Of a stretch of 64,000 nucleotides of DNA, positions 37,924 to 46,724 are shown one piece after another. The number at the start of each line of letters is the position of its first letter. Positions within the stretch are counted from its first letter, which is position 1. Both the position numbers and the translations under genes were made by a program. The notes beneath the pieces were generated by a model that searched no databases, had not been told where the DNA came from, and saw only the letters and a program-made list of their open reading frames with translations. Source of the DNA: Paenacidovorax monticola (GTDB lineage Bacteria; Pseudomonadota; Gammaproteobacteria; Burkholderiales; Burkholderiaceae_C); contig NZ_CP060790.1 of NCBI RefSeq assembly GCF_014489595.1, positions 124,001-188,000 on the forward strand. The letters run 5' to 3'.

Positions 37924-38493
37924 ATGCAGATCGAACAAGCCCCCACCGAGAAGCGCTACGAGAAGCCCGAGGGCGAGCGCCGCGGCATCGTCATCGTCAA
38001 CACCGGCGACGGCAAGGGCAAGAGCACGGCGGCCTTCGGCCTCGCGCTGCGCGCCCATGGCCGGGGCAAGGCCGTGAAGATCTTCCAGTTCATGAAGGTG
38101 CCCACGGCGCGTTTCGGCGAGCACCGCATGTTCGAGCAGATCGGCCTGCCCATCGAAGGCCTGGGCGACGGCTTCAGCTGGAAGAGCAAGGACCTGGAGC
38201 ATTCGGCCCAGCTCGCACGCGACGGCTGGGAGAAGGCGCGCGCCGCCATCCTCTCGGGCGAGCATTTCCTCGTGGTGCTCGACGAGATCACCTACCCGCT
38301 GATCTACGGCTGGCTGCCGCTCGAGGGCGTGCTGGAGACGCTCAAGAGCCGCCCGCGCGACGTGCATGTGTGCCTCACGGGCCGGCGCTGCCCCGAGGAA
38401 ATCATCGAGATCGCCGACACGGTGACCGAGATGAAGCTCATCAAGCACGCCTTCAAGGCGGGCGTGCCTGCCCAGCGCGGCATCGAGGACTGA
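37924..38493 (+). CDS. cobO: Cob(I)yrinic acid a,c-diamide adenosyltransferase (CobO/BtuR)
   Basis: 189 residues. It attaches the adenosyl group to cob(I)alamin or precursors using ATP. The inverted P-loop GDGKGKSTAAFGLALRA is near residue 28, VKIFQFMK near 54, and VLDEITYPLIYGWL near 120; all are hallmarks of CobO/CobA. It is cytoplasmic. GGAAGGAG precedes the ATG, 31 bases after cobN. It fits both salvage and synthesis and provides the adenosyl form that the riboswitches sense. Confidence 0.93.
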   Translation: MQIEQAPTEKRYEKPEGERRGIVIVNTGDGKGKSTAAFGLALRAHGRGKAVKIFQFMKVPTARFGEHRMFEQIGLPIEGLGDGFSWKSKDLEHSAQLARDGWEKARAAILSGEHFLVVLDEITYPLIYGWLPLEGVLETLKSRPRDVHVCLTGRRCPEEIIEIADTVTEMKLIKHAFKAGVPAQRGIED

Positions 38494-38547
38494 GCCGGCC
38501 TTGCCCGCGCATCCGCGTTTCTCCCCTTCTTTCGCCTTCCCTCCCAC

Positions 38548-40647
38548 ATGCACAAGCACCTTTCCCCCCTGGCGTTCGCCGCGCTCGCCGGCCTGGCCCA
38601 GGCCGCCGAACTGCCCACCGTCGACGTGACGGACACGCATGTCTCCCCCGGCGGCAGCCTGGGGCTGGACCTGCCCGGCACCACGGGCTCGCGCCTGGGC
38701 CTCACGCCGCGCGAAACGCCCGCCAGCGTCAGCAGCCTGGGCGCCTCGGACATCGCCGAGCGTGGCCTCACGCGCGCGCAGGACGTGGCCGTGCGCATGC
38801 CCGGCGTCACCGAGGCGCCCGCGCCCGGCAACGGCGGCACCAGTCTTGTGGCGCGCGGCTTCGCGGGCCACAACTCGGTGGCGCAGCTCGTGGACGGCAC
38901 GCGGCTCGTGGTGGCCACGGGCACGGTGAGCTACCCGTTCTCCACCTGGCCCCTGGAGTCGGTCGAGGTGCTGCGGGGACCGGCGTCGGTGCTGTACGGC
39001 GATGGCGCCATCGGCGCGGCCGTGAACTACGTGACCAAGCGCCCGGTCTTCGGGGCCCCGCAGCGCGAGGCCTTCGTGAGCGTGGGCTCGTTCGGCACCG
39101 TGCAGGGCGGCGTGGGGCTGCGAGGCCCCGTCAGCGAGGTGCTGGCCTACTCGGTATACCTTGACGCCGAGAAGAGCGACGGCTACCGCCCGCTCATGGA
39201 TACGCAGCGCCACAACTACGCGCTGGCCCTGGCCTTGCGCGCGAGCCGCGACCTGAACGTGACGCTCTCGTTCGACGGCGGCGTGAACGACGATGCGCGC
39301 TACTTCGGCACGCCGTTGCGCAACGGCGTGCTCGACGGGCGCCTGCGGCGCACCAACTTCAACGTGGCCGACTCGGTGGTGCGCTACGACGACCGCATGC
39401 TGCGCGCCAAGGTCGAGTACGAGGCCGGCGGCGGTGTGCGCCTGCGCAACGAGACCTACCGTTTCACGGCCGACCGCCACTGGCGCAACACCGAGTCCTA
39501 TGCCTTCAACGCCGCGGGCACCCGCGTGAACCGCGGCGACTACGTGGAGATCCTGCACGACCTGCAGCAGACGGGCAACCGTTTCGACGCGGTCTTCGAC
39601 GGCCACCTGGCGGGTCTGAAGAATCGCCTCGTCGCGGGCCTGGACTGGTACAGCACGCGCTACCTCAACACCAGCAACTCGCCCTACGGTGGCGCAAGCG
39701 TGGTGGACCCGTACGGCTTCGACCCCGGCCTGTTCCAGAGCCCCGTGCCCACCACGCCGGCACGCCGCTCCACGCTGAGGACCACGGCCCTGTTCGCCGA
39801 GAACGCGCTCGACCTCGGTCCGCACTGGAAGCTCGTGGCGGGCCTGCGCGCCGACCGCATGGAGCTGGACACCACCGACCTGCGCACCGGCGTGGCCCTG
39901 TCCAAGCGTTACACGCCCGTCACTGGCCGCCTGGGTGCCGTGTGGTCCCCCAGCGAGGCGCTGTCGCTCTACGGCCAGTTCAGCACCGGCACCGATCCGC
40001 TCAGCGGCGCACTGTCGCTGCCCGGCGGCGGCAACACGTTCGATTTGACCAAGGGCCGCCAGGCCGAAGTGGGGGCCAAGGGAGCCGTGCCCGCCGTGCG
40101 CGGCGAATGGACCGTGGCGCTCTACAAGACCGAGAAGCGCAACCTGCTCTCGCGCGATGCCACGAACCCAGCCATCACGCAGCAGGTCGGCCAGCAGTCC
40201 TCCACCGGCATCGAGCTGGCGTTTGCCGCCGAGCCCGTGCGCGGCTGGACCATCGACGCCAACGCCGCCTTCCTGCGCGCGCGCTACGACGCGTTCCAGG
40301 AGCTGGTGGCGGGCAGCCTGGTCTCGCGCAACGGCAACACGCCCACGGGCGTGCCCGAGCGCACGGCCAGCCTCTGGACGGCCTGGCGCTTCCTGCCCCA
40401 ATGGCAGGCCGGCCTGGGCGCGCGCTACGTGGGCGCGCGCCAGGGCAATGCGGCCAACACCGCGCAACTGCCGTCGTACACGGTGCTGGACGCCTCGCTG
40501 GCCTACGAGCCGTCGCGCACGCTGCAGTTCGCCCTGGCCGTGAAGAACCTGACCGATCGCGACTACGCCCTGTCGGGCACGGCCAACGTGCGCTGGCTGC
40601 TGGGTGCGCCGCGCACGGTGCAGCTCACTGCGCGCGCCCGCTTCTGA
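38548..40647 (+). CDS. TonB-dependent receptor, siderophore-receptor type
   Basis: 699 residues. A short signal peptide (about 1-20, ending AQA) is followed by a plug with RETPASVSSLGASDI near residue 55 (the PE/RTP.SVS pattern of siderophore receptors), RMPGVTEAP near 84, and VEVLRGPASVLYGDGAIGAAVNYVTKRP near 138. The barrel ends VQLTARARF with the terminal Phe. It resembles siderophore receptors more than BtuB, is not preceded by a riboswitch, and lies between cobO and a PepSY membrane protein. Its ligand may be a metallophore, heme or corrinoid; location inside the B12 operon favours cobalt or a tetrapyrrole, but this is unproven. Confidence 0.87.
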   Translation: MHKHLSPLAFAALAGLAQAAELPTVDVTDTHVSPGGSLGLDLPGTTGSRLGLTPRETPASVSSLGASDIAERGLTRAQDVAVRMPGVTEAPAPGNGGTSLVARGFAGHNSVAQLVDGTRLVVATGTVSYPFSTWPLESVEVLRGPASVLYGDGAIGAAVNYVTKRPVFGAPQREAFVSVGSFGTVQGGVGLRGPVSEVLAYSVYLDAEKSDGYRPLMDTQRHNYALALALRASRDLNVTLSFDGGVNDDARYFGTPLRNGVLDGRLRRTNFNVADSVVRYDDRMLRAKVEYEAGGGVRLRNETYRFTADRHWRNTESYAFNAAGTRVNRGDYVEILHDLQQTGNRFDAVFDGHLAGLKNRLVAGLDWYSTRYLNTSNSPYGGASVVDPYGFDPGLFQSPVPTTPARRSTLRTTALFAENALDLGPHWKLVAGLRADRMELDTTDLRTGVALSKRYTPVTGRLGAVWSPSEALSLYGQFSTGTDPLSGALSLPGGGNTFDLTKGRQAEVGAKGAVPAVRGEWTVALYKTEKRNLLSRDATNPAITQQVGQQSSTGIELAFAAEPVRGWTIDANAAFLRARYDAFQELVAGSLVSRNGNTPTGVPERTASLWTAWRFLPQWQAGLGARYVGARQGNAANTAQLPSYTVLDASLAYEPSRTLQFALAVKNLTDRDYALSGTANVRWLLGAPRTVQLTARARF

Positions 40648-40684
40648 CGCCCGCCGCGCACCACGACCCTGGGGTGGCCCGCCG

Positions 40685-42247
40685 ATGAAAAAGACCCTCA
40701 TCTTCCTGCACAAGTGGCTGGGCGTGGCGCTGGCGCTGTTCTTCCTGATGTGGTTCGCGAGCGGCGTGGTGCTGTACTTCGTTCCCTTTCCCGGCCTTAC
40801 GCAGGCCGAGCGCCTCGCCGCGCTGCCGCCTCTGCGCCTGGGCGAAGGGTGCTGCCTGGCGGCTGGCGACGCGGCCCGGCGCGCGGGGCTGCGGCCCGTG
40901 GCGGGTGGCGAGGCGCGCCTGGGCATGCTGGGCGACCTGCCGGTGTGGCGCCTGCAGGCCAGCGCGCAGGCCGGGAGTGGGGAGGGGACGGGGCAGGCGC
41001 CTGCGCGCTGGCATGCGCTCGATGCGCGCAGCGGCGCCCTGCTGGCCCCGCTGTCCATGGCGCAGGCCATCGCCGTGGCCGAAGCCTTCAGCGGCCGCCG
41101 CGCCACGGGTGCCGAATGGGTGGAGCGAGACCAGTGGACCGTGCCCCAGGGACTGGACGCGCACCGTCCGCTCGCCAAGGTGGCGCTGGACGGCGGCGAT
41201 GGGCTGGAGCTGTACGTGTCGCCGGGCGCGGCCGAGGTGGTGCGCGACACGCGCCGCGCCGAGCGCTTCTGGAACTGGCTGGGTGCCGTGCCGCACTGGA
41301 TCTATCCCACGGTGCTGCGGCAGTTCCCGAAGGCGTGGCACCAGGTGGTGGTGTGGTTGTCGATCCCCGGCGTGCTGCTGGCGGCCACGGGCCTGGTGCT
41401 TGGCGTCTGGCAGCTGTTCCTGAACCGGCGGCGCTGGATTCCGTACCGCAAGTTCTGGCTGCGCTGGCACCACATCGCGGGCTTGGTGGCGGCAGTGTTC
41501 ACGCTGACCTGGATGTTCTCCGGGCTCCTGTCGATGAACCCCTTCGGCGTGTTCGGCGCCGCCGCAGCGGCGGCTCCGGTGCGCGCCCAATGGGCCGGAG
41601 GGCCGGCCGCCGCCGTGCGCGCGCCCGGTGAGGCCGTGGCGCTGGCCGAGGCCCGGGGGCTGCAGGCCCTGGAGCTGGACTTGCTGCGCGCGGCGGACCA
41701 GGCCTGGTACCGGGTGCGCGGGCGGGACGCGCAGGGCGCCCTGTCGCAATGGCTGGTGCGCGCAGATGGCCCCGAGGCCACCGTGGCCCGGGCCCTGCCC
41801 GATGCCCTGGTGCAGGAGCGCCTGCGCGCGCTGCGCCCCGGTGCGGGGGCGCCGGCCGTCGAGAAACTCGAGGCCTACGACGATCTCTACTACGGCCGGC
41901 GCGCGGACGGCTCGGCGGCCTTCACCCGGCCGCTGCCCGTGTGGCGTGCGCGCTGGGCCGGGGACGGCGTGGCCGTGTACGCCGACCCGGCCTCGGGCCG
42001 CATCGTGCTGTATGCGGACGCGGGCACGGCCTGGCAGCGTGTGCTCTACCACGGCCTGCACAGCCTGGACTTCGCGCCGCTGCGCGAGCGCCCCATGCTG
42101 CGCACCGCCCTGGTGGTGGGGCTGTCGCTGCTGGGCCTGGCGCTGTGCGTCACCTCGTGCGTGCTGGCCTGGCGCGTGCTGGCGCCGGGGCGCGCGCGGC
42201 GCGCTTCGCGGGCACATGCACCCACTCGCGGTAGGCTTGGCGCATGA
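40685..42247 (+). CDS. PepSY-domain inner-membrane protein (PepSY_TM family)
   Basis: 520 residues with four membrane segments: about 12-34 (LGVALALFFLMWFASGVVLYF), 222-244 (VVVWLSIPGVLLAATGLVLGVW), 262-284 (IAGLVAAVFTLTWMFSGLLSM) and 478-500 (ALVVGLSLLGLALCVTSCVLAW), with two large periplasmic PepSY-like regions between them. This family often accompanies TonB siderophore receptors and is thought to take part in reductive metal release; conserved histidines in HKW, HHIAG and HGLHSLDF could be heme or metal ligands. It starts 37 bases after the receptor gene and its stop overlaps the GltS-type gene (ATGA), so it belongs to the same transcript. Confidence 0.82.
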   Translation: MKKTLIFLHKWLGVALALFFLMWFASGVVLYFVPFPGLTQAERLAALPPLRLGEGCCLAAGDAARRAGLRPVAGGEARLGMLGDLPVWRLQASAQAGSGEGTGQAPARWHALDARSGALLAPLSMAQAIAVAEAFSGRRATGAEWVERDQWTVPQGLDAHRPLAKVALDGGDGLELYVSPGAAEVVRDTRRAERFWNWLGAVPHWIYPTVLRQFPKAWHQVVVWLSIPGVLLAATGLVLGVWQLFLNRRRWIPYRKFWLRWHHIAGLVAAVFTLTWMFSGLLSMNPFGVFGAAAAAAPVRAQWAGGPAAAVRAPGEAVALAEARGLQALELDLLRAADQAWYRVRGRDAQGALSQWLVRADGPEATVARALPDALVQERLRALRPGAGAPAVEKLEAYDDLYYGRRADGSAAFTRPLPVWRARWAGDGVAVYADPASGRIVLYADAGTAWQRVLYHGLHSLDFAPLRERPMLRTALVVGLSLLGLALCVTSCVLAWRVLAPGRARRASRAHAPTRGRLGA

Positions 42248-43455
42248 CGACCCTGCAACTCGACAACGCCTGGACGCTGGTGGCGGCCGTGGCGACCATT
42301 CTGCTGGGCATGCGCATCCACCGCGCCTGCCCCGCGCTCGACCGCGCCAACATTCCGCCCGCCGTGTCGGCGGGGCTGCTGCTGTCGGTGCTGCTCGCGC
42401 TGTTGCGCGCGGGCGGCATCGTGGACCTGCGCCTGGCGGCCGCGCCGCGCGACGTGCTGCTGCTCGTGTTCTTCGCCTCGCTGGGCTTCGGCGCGCACCT
42501 GGGGCGCCTGGCCACGGCGGGCCGGGGCGCGCTGGTGATCTGCCTGGCCGTGGTGCTCGTGGCCGTGGGGCAGAACCTCGCGGGCATGCTGCTGGCCTCG
42601 GCCTTCGGCCAGCCTGCCGCGCTGGGCCTGTTCGCGGGCAGCGCGGCCTACCTGGGCGGGCATGGCACGGCCACGGCCTGGGCCAGCGCCGCGCCCGTGG
42701 AGGGCGCGCTGGAGGTCGGCCTGGGCAGCGCCACGCTGGGCCTGGTGCTGGGCGGCCTGGTGGCCGGGCCCGTGGCCGCCTGGCTCGCACGGCGCGGCGA
42801 TGGCGGCTCCGGGGTTGCCGACGCCGCCGGCCTGCCGGTGCCGCACGCCGATGCCCACGACGCGGCCGCGCCCGTGCGGGCCTCGCCGTTCTCGTCGGAC
42901 CGCTGGCTGCTGCCGCTGCTGGGCCTGCTGGCCTGCGTGGCCGCCGGGCCGCAACTGCGCGCGCTGCTGGCCGCGCAGGGCTGGCAGGCGCCCACTTTCC
43001 TGCTGGTGCTGCTCGCGGCCGTGGTGCTCACCAACGGGGTGGATGCCGCGCGGCGGCCCTTCGATACCGAGGCCACCGACCTCGTGGGCACGCTCGCGCT
43101 GCGCATCTTCCTGGCCCTGGCCATGCTCGCGCTCGACTGGGCGGAGCTGGCGGGGCAACTGCCGCTGCTGCTGTCGGGCGCGCTCGTGCAGGTCCTGGTC
43201 ACCGCCGCCGTGGGGCTGGCCGTGGTCTACACGCTGTTCGGGCGCGGGCGCGAAGGGGCCGTGGCCTGCGGTGGCTTCATCGGATTCAGCATGGGGGCCA
43301 TGCCCATCGGGCTGGCCGTGATGCGCCGGCTGCAGGCCACGTTCGGTGACGCGCCCCGGGCCATGCTGGCCATCACGCTGGCCGCCTCGCTGTTCACCGA
43401 CACGGCCAATGCGCTGATCCTCACGGCGTTGCTGCGCTGGCTGGGGGTGGCATGA
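42244..43455 (+). CDS. Sodium/glutamate symporter family (GltS-like) carrier
   Basis: 403 residues with about ten to twelve membrane segments in two inverted halves. The GltS signatures are LLVFFASLGFGAHLGRL near residue 75, and AAYLGGHGTATAWA near 137, the re-entrant-loop motif; the second half has CGGFIGFSMGAMPIGLAVMRRL near 340. The length matches E. coli GltS. Glutamate or a related dicarboxylate is the family substrate. It is coupled at both ends (ATGA overlaps with the PepSY and cobD genes) in a B12 operon, which is unusual; it may carry another carboxylate in this setting. Confidence 0.82.
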   Translation: MTTLQLDNAWTLVAAVATILLGMRIHRACPALDRANIPPAVSAGLLLSVLLALLRAGGIVDLRLAAAPRDVLLLVFFASLGFGAHLGRLATAGRGALVICLAVVLVAVGQNLAGMLLASAFGQPAALGLFAGSAAYLGGHGTATAWASAAPVEGALEVGLGSATLGLVLGGLVAGPVAAWLARRGDGGSGVADAAGLPVPHADAHDAAAPVRASPFSSDRWLLPLLGLLACVAAGPQLRALLAAQGWQAPTFLLVLLAAVVLTNGVDAARRPFDTEATDLVGTLALRIFLALAMLALDWAELAGQLPLLLSGALVQVLVTAAVGLAVVYTLFGRGREGAVACGGFIGFSMGAMPIGLAVMRRLQATFGDAPRAMLAITLAASLFTDTANALILTALLRWLGVA

Positions 43456-44440
43456 CGGGGCTGTGGCAGGTGCTGCCGCTGGCAGAGGGCGGTTGGACCG
43501 TGGTGGCCGTGCTGGCTTGCGCGCCGCTGCTGGCTCTGGTGGTCGATGCGCTGTGGGGCGAGCCCCCCGCGCCCGTGCACCCCGTGGTCTGGATGGGGCA
43601 TGCGCTGGGCTGGTGCGGGGAGCGGCTGGCGCCGCTGTCGCCCCGGGCACAGGATTTCAAGGGTTTCTGGCTGGGGGCGCTTGCGTGGTGCGCGCTGGCT
43701 GCTATTGTTTTGGTAGTTTCAGCGGTGCTGCAGTGGTCCACGCTGCAACTGCCCGCGCTGCTGGCCGGGGCGGTGATGGCCCTGCTGCTCAAGCCCTTGC
43801 TGGCGTGGCGCATGCTGCGCGGCGAGGTGCTGGCCGTGGAGGCGGCGCTGTCGCAGTCGCTGCCCGCGGGGCGCGAGCGGCTCGCGCGGCTGGTGAGCCG
43901 CGACGTGGAGCAGCTCGACGCCGTGCAGGTGCGCGAGTCGGCCATCGAATCGCTGGCCGAGAACCTCAACGACTCGGTGGTCGCGCCGCTGTTCTGGTTT
44001 GCGCTGCTGGGCCTGCCGGGCGCCGCGCTGTACCGCTTCGCGAACACGGCCGATGCCATGTGGGGCTACACGGGCATGCGCGGCGGGCGCTACTGGCTGT
44101 GGGTGGGCAAGTGGGCCGCGCGCGCCGATGACGTGCTCTCGTGGCTGCCCGCGCGCCTCACGGCACTGCTGCTGGCCCAGGTGGCGCGGGGCCTGGCCTG
44201 GCGCGAAGTGGCGCGCCAGGCGCGCAAGACCCCGTCGCCCAACAGCGGCTGGCCCATGGCGGCCATGGCCCTGGCCCTGGGCGTGCGCCTGGCCAAGCCG
44301 GGCGTGTACACGCTCAACCGCCGAGGCCGCAAGCCCGGCCCGCTGGACACGCAGCGCGCGGCCAAGCTCGGCTCGCTGGTGGTGCTGGTGCTGGCGCCGC
44401 TGGCCGCGGCCCTGGTGTGCCTCGTGGGGGGGTGCTGTGA
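43452..44440 (+). CDS. cobD: Adenosylcobinamide-phosphate synthase CobD/CbiB (apparent frameshift at the 3' end)
   Basis: About 329 residues once one G is restored. An inner-membrane enzyme that attaches (R)-1-amino-2-propanol phosphate to adenosylcobyrate. Typical CbiB sequence is seen in LVVDALWGEPPAPVHPVVWMG near residue 30, RESAIESLAENLNDSVVAPLFW near 160, and WGYTGMRGGRYWLWVGKWAARADDVL near 201. The frame is lost in the G7 run 44426-44432; one more G gives LVGGVL and a TGA overlapping the cobC GTG. A short insert-like segment near residues 80-95 is more variable than the rest. Confidence 0.9.
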
Positions 44441-45492
44441 GCGATTGGTGCGGCGCGCCCACGCATGGCGGCCCCGACGCGCTGGGCGTGCCGCTGCACG
44501 ACTTCTCGACCAACAGCAACGCCTGTGGGCCGTGCCCCGAGGCGCAGGCCGCCGTGGCCGGGGCCGATGCGGCGCGCTATCCCGACCCGGCCTACACCGC
44601 GCTGCGCGCGGCGCTGGGCCGGCTCCATGGCGTGGACGCGGCGCGCGTGCTGATTGCGGGCAGCGCCAGCGAATTCATCCACCGCGCCACGGCCCTGGCC
44701 GTGCGCAGCGGCCTGCGGGCCGTGCTGCTGCCCGCCCACAGCTATGGCGACTATGCGCAGGCCGCGCAAGCCTGGGGGCTGGCGCTGCGACGGGCCACAG
44801 AGGACGCAGGGCAGGGCCCCGAGGTCGAACCTGTGCTGCACTGGGCCTGCGAGCCCGCGAGCCCGCTGGGCCAGCAAGACCCCGCGCTGCGGGACTGGGA
44901 CCGCACGCCCTGGATGGCCGGTCTGCGCGTGCTCGACTGCGCCTATGCGCCGCTGCGGCTCGATGCGGGGGAGGGCGCTGAGGGCACCGGGGGCGCGGTG
45001 CGCGCCTTTGCCCTCCCGGAGCCCGGTGGTGCCTGGCAGCTGTGGTCGCCCAACAAGGCCCTGGGCCTGACCGGCGTGCGCGCGGCTTACGCCATCGCTC
45101 CCGAGGGCGCCGAGGACCGGGTCCAGGCGCTGCGGGCCCTGGCGCCTTCCTGGCCCACGGGCGCGCACGGCGTGGCATTGCTCCAGGCCTGGGCGCAGCC
45201 GTCGGTGCAGCAGTGGCTGGCGCGCAGCCGCCCCGTGCTGGGCGGCTGGAAGCGCCAGCAGCTGGCGCTGTGCGCCGAGCTCGGCTGGCCGGTGCGGCCG
45301 GGGAGCCTGGCCAATTACTTCGTCGCCCGGCCGCCCGTGGCCGACCTCGCCGGCGCGCTGCAGGCTCTGCGCGCGCAGGGCATCAAGCTGCGCGACTGCG
45401 CCTCGTTCGGCCTGCCGGGCCATGTGCGACTCGGCGTGCTGGGGCCACAGGCCCAGCAGGCCTTGCGCCGGGCCTGGCTGGCGCGGCCCTGA
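44437..45492 (+). CDS. cobC: Threonine-phosphate decarboxylase CobC/CobD-like (PLP enzyme)
   Basis: 351 residues. It is a class I aminotransferase-fold enzyme expected to make aminopropanol phosphate from threonine phosphate for the nucleotide loop. The N-terminal THGGPDALGVPLHDFSTNSN is typical of this family, the aspartate that contacts PLP is in RVLDCAYAPLRLD, and the PLP lysine is in WSPNKALGLTGVRAAYA near residue 207. The GTG at 44437 overlaps the cobD stop as GTGA and gives the family N-terminus. The gene producing threonine phosphate (PduX or BluE type) is not in the window. Confidence 0.87.
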   Translation: MSDWCGAPTHGGPDALGVPLHDFSTNSNACGPCPEAQAAVAGADAARYPDPAYTALRAALGRLHGVDAARVLIAGSASEFIHRATALAVRSGLRAVLLPAHSYGDYAQAAQAWGLALRRATEDAGQGPEVEPVLHWACEPASPLGQQDPALRDWDRTPWMAGLRVLDCAYAPLRLDAGEGAEGTGGAVRAFALPEPGGAWQLWSPNKALGLTGVRAAYAIAPEGAEDRVQALRALAPSWPTGAHGVALLQAWAQPSVQQWLARSRPVLGGWKRQQLALCAELGWPVRPGSLANYFVARPPVADLAGALQALRAQGIKLRDCASFGLPGHVRLGVLGPQAQQALRRAWLARP

Positions 45493-45520
45493 GGGCATTT
45501 GCCAACCGCTACCATTTCGC

Positions 45521-46327
45521 ATGGACACCCCTTCTCCCACCCTGCGCACCGTCACCGTGGAGCGCTACGTCACGCCGCTGCGCGAGGGCGGCTCCCTGCC
45601 CGCCGTGGTCGAGGCCGACGACCTCGGCATGTATGTGCTCAAGTTCCGTGGCGCGGGCCAGGGCGTGCGCGCGCTGATGGCCGAGATCATCTCGGGCGGC
45701 ATCGCGCGCGCTCTCGGCCTGCCCATGCCCGAGGTTGTGCTCGCCGAGCTGGACCCGGCCCTGGCGCAGACCGAGCCCGACCCCGAGATCCAGGACCTGA
45801 TCCGCGCGAGCGCGGGGCTCAACGCGGGGCTGGACTACCTCTCGGGCGCCGTGAACTTCGACCCCTCGGCCGATGCCGTGTCTCAGGATTTCGCCTCGCG
45901 CCTCGTGTGGTTCGACACCCTCGTGGGCAACGTGGACCGCACGGCGCGCAACACCAACCTGCTCATGTGGCACCGCCAGCCCTGGCTCATCGACCATGGC
46001 GCGAGCCTGACCTTCCACCACGCCTGGAACGGCGCGGTGGCCGATCCCGGCAAGCCCTTCGCGCCCATCGCCGAGCATGTGCTGCTGCCGCGTGCCAGCG
46101 AGCTGGCGGCCGTGGATGGCGAACTGGCCGGGCGCCTCACGCCCGAGCGGCTGCGCGCCGTGGTCGATGGCGTGCCCGACGGCTTTCTCGCCCAGGCGGC
46201 GGCGGACCGCGAGGACGGCTCGCTGGCCGACCCCGCGGCGCACCGCGCGGCCTATGTGCGCTATTTCGAATCCCGGCTGGCCGACCGCGGCCGCTGGCTG
46301 CAAGGAGCGATCGATGCACGCGGCTGA
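45521..46327 (+). CDS. HipA-like kinase domain protein
   Basis: 268 residues. It has a kinase-like fold related to HipA: GMYVLKFRGAGQGVRAL with a possible ATP-binding Lys near residue 36, a catalytic-loop-like VDRTARNTNLLMW near 141, and a metal-binding WLIDHGASL near 156. It lacks the HipA N-terminal domain and no HipB-like antitoxin is adjacent, so it is not a classic toxin-antitoxin pair. The next gene encodes a DUF3037 protein, the usual partner of this kinase type; the two overlap by 14 bases. Both are embedded between cobC and cobQ. Function unknown. Confidence 0.78.
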   Translation: MDTPSPTLRTVTVERYVTPLREGGSLPAVVEADDLGMYVLKFRGAGQGVRALMAEIISGGIARALGLPMPEVVLAELDPALAQTEPDPEIQDLIRASAGLNAGLDYLSGAVNFDPSADAVSQDFASRLVWFDTLVGNVDRTARNTNLLMWHRQPWLIDHGASLTFHHAWNGAVADPGKPFAPIAEHVLLPRASELAAVDGELAGRLTPERLRAVVDGVPDGFLAQAAADREDGSLADPAAHRAAYVRYFESRLADRGRWLQGAIDARG

Positions 46328-46724
46328 GGTCTACGACTACGCTATCGTGCGCGTGGTGCCGCGCGTGGAGCGCGAAGAGTTTCTCAACGCGGGCGTGATC
46401 GTCTCGTGCCAGCGCACGGGCTTCCTGCAGGCGGCGATCGAACTGGACGAGGCGCGCCTGCTCGCGCTCGACCCGCAGGCCGACGTGGAGACCGTGCGGC
46501 GCCACCTGCGCGCCATCGAGGCGATCTGCGCGGGCCTGCCCGAAGGCGGGCCGATCGCGCTGCTGCCGTACCGCGCGCGCTTTCACTGGCTCACGGCGCG
46601 GCGCAGCAGCATCATCCAGACTTCGCCCGTGCACACGGGCCTGTGCGTGGACGCGGGGTCGGCGCTCGGGCGCATCATGGACCGCATGGTGCGGCCCCTG
46701 CCTGCACAGCGGAGGCCCGCATGA
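46314..46724 (+). CDS. DUF3037 family protein
   Basis: 136 residues. The N-terminus YDYAIVRVVPRVEREEFLNAGVIV and the later SIIQTSPVHTGL are the DUF3037 signatures. It is a soluble alpha/beta protein with no known activity. CAAGGAG precedes the ATG inside the 3' end of the HipA-like kinase gene, and its stop overlaps the cobQ start (ATGA). These genes regularly occur as a pair, which suggests that the two proteins work together, perhaps as kinase and substrate or partner; nothing here ties them chemically to cobalamin. Confidence 0.85.
   Translation: MHAAEVYDYAIVRVVPRVEREEFLNAGVIVSCQRTGFLQAAIELDEARLLALDPQADVETVRRHLRAIEAICAGLPEGGPIALLPYRARFHWLTARRSSIIQTSPVHTGLCVDAGSALGRIMDRMVRPLPAQRRPA

Noticed and set aside
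35247..41250. Very long open frames on the minus strand opposite cobN, cobO and the second TonB receptor
   Set aside because: Same third-position GC artefact: low-complexity Arg/Ala/Gly/His translations, no start context, and complete recognised genes on the plus strand.
43700..43735. Possible copy of the TTTTGATAGCT-type repeat inside cobD
   Set aside because: Similarity is short (GCTATTGTTTTGGTAGTTTC), lies in an intact reading frame and codes for a normal membrane helix.
45521..46724. HipA-like kinase pair as a toxin-antitoxin system
   Set aside because: No HipB-type DNA-binding antitoxin is adjacent and the kinase lacks the HipA N-terminal domain; DUF3037 is a different partner.
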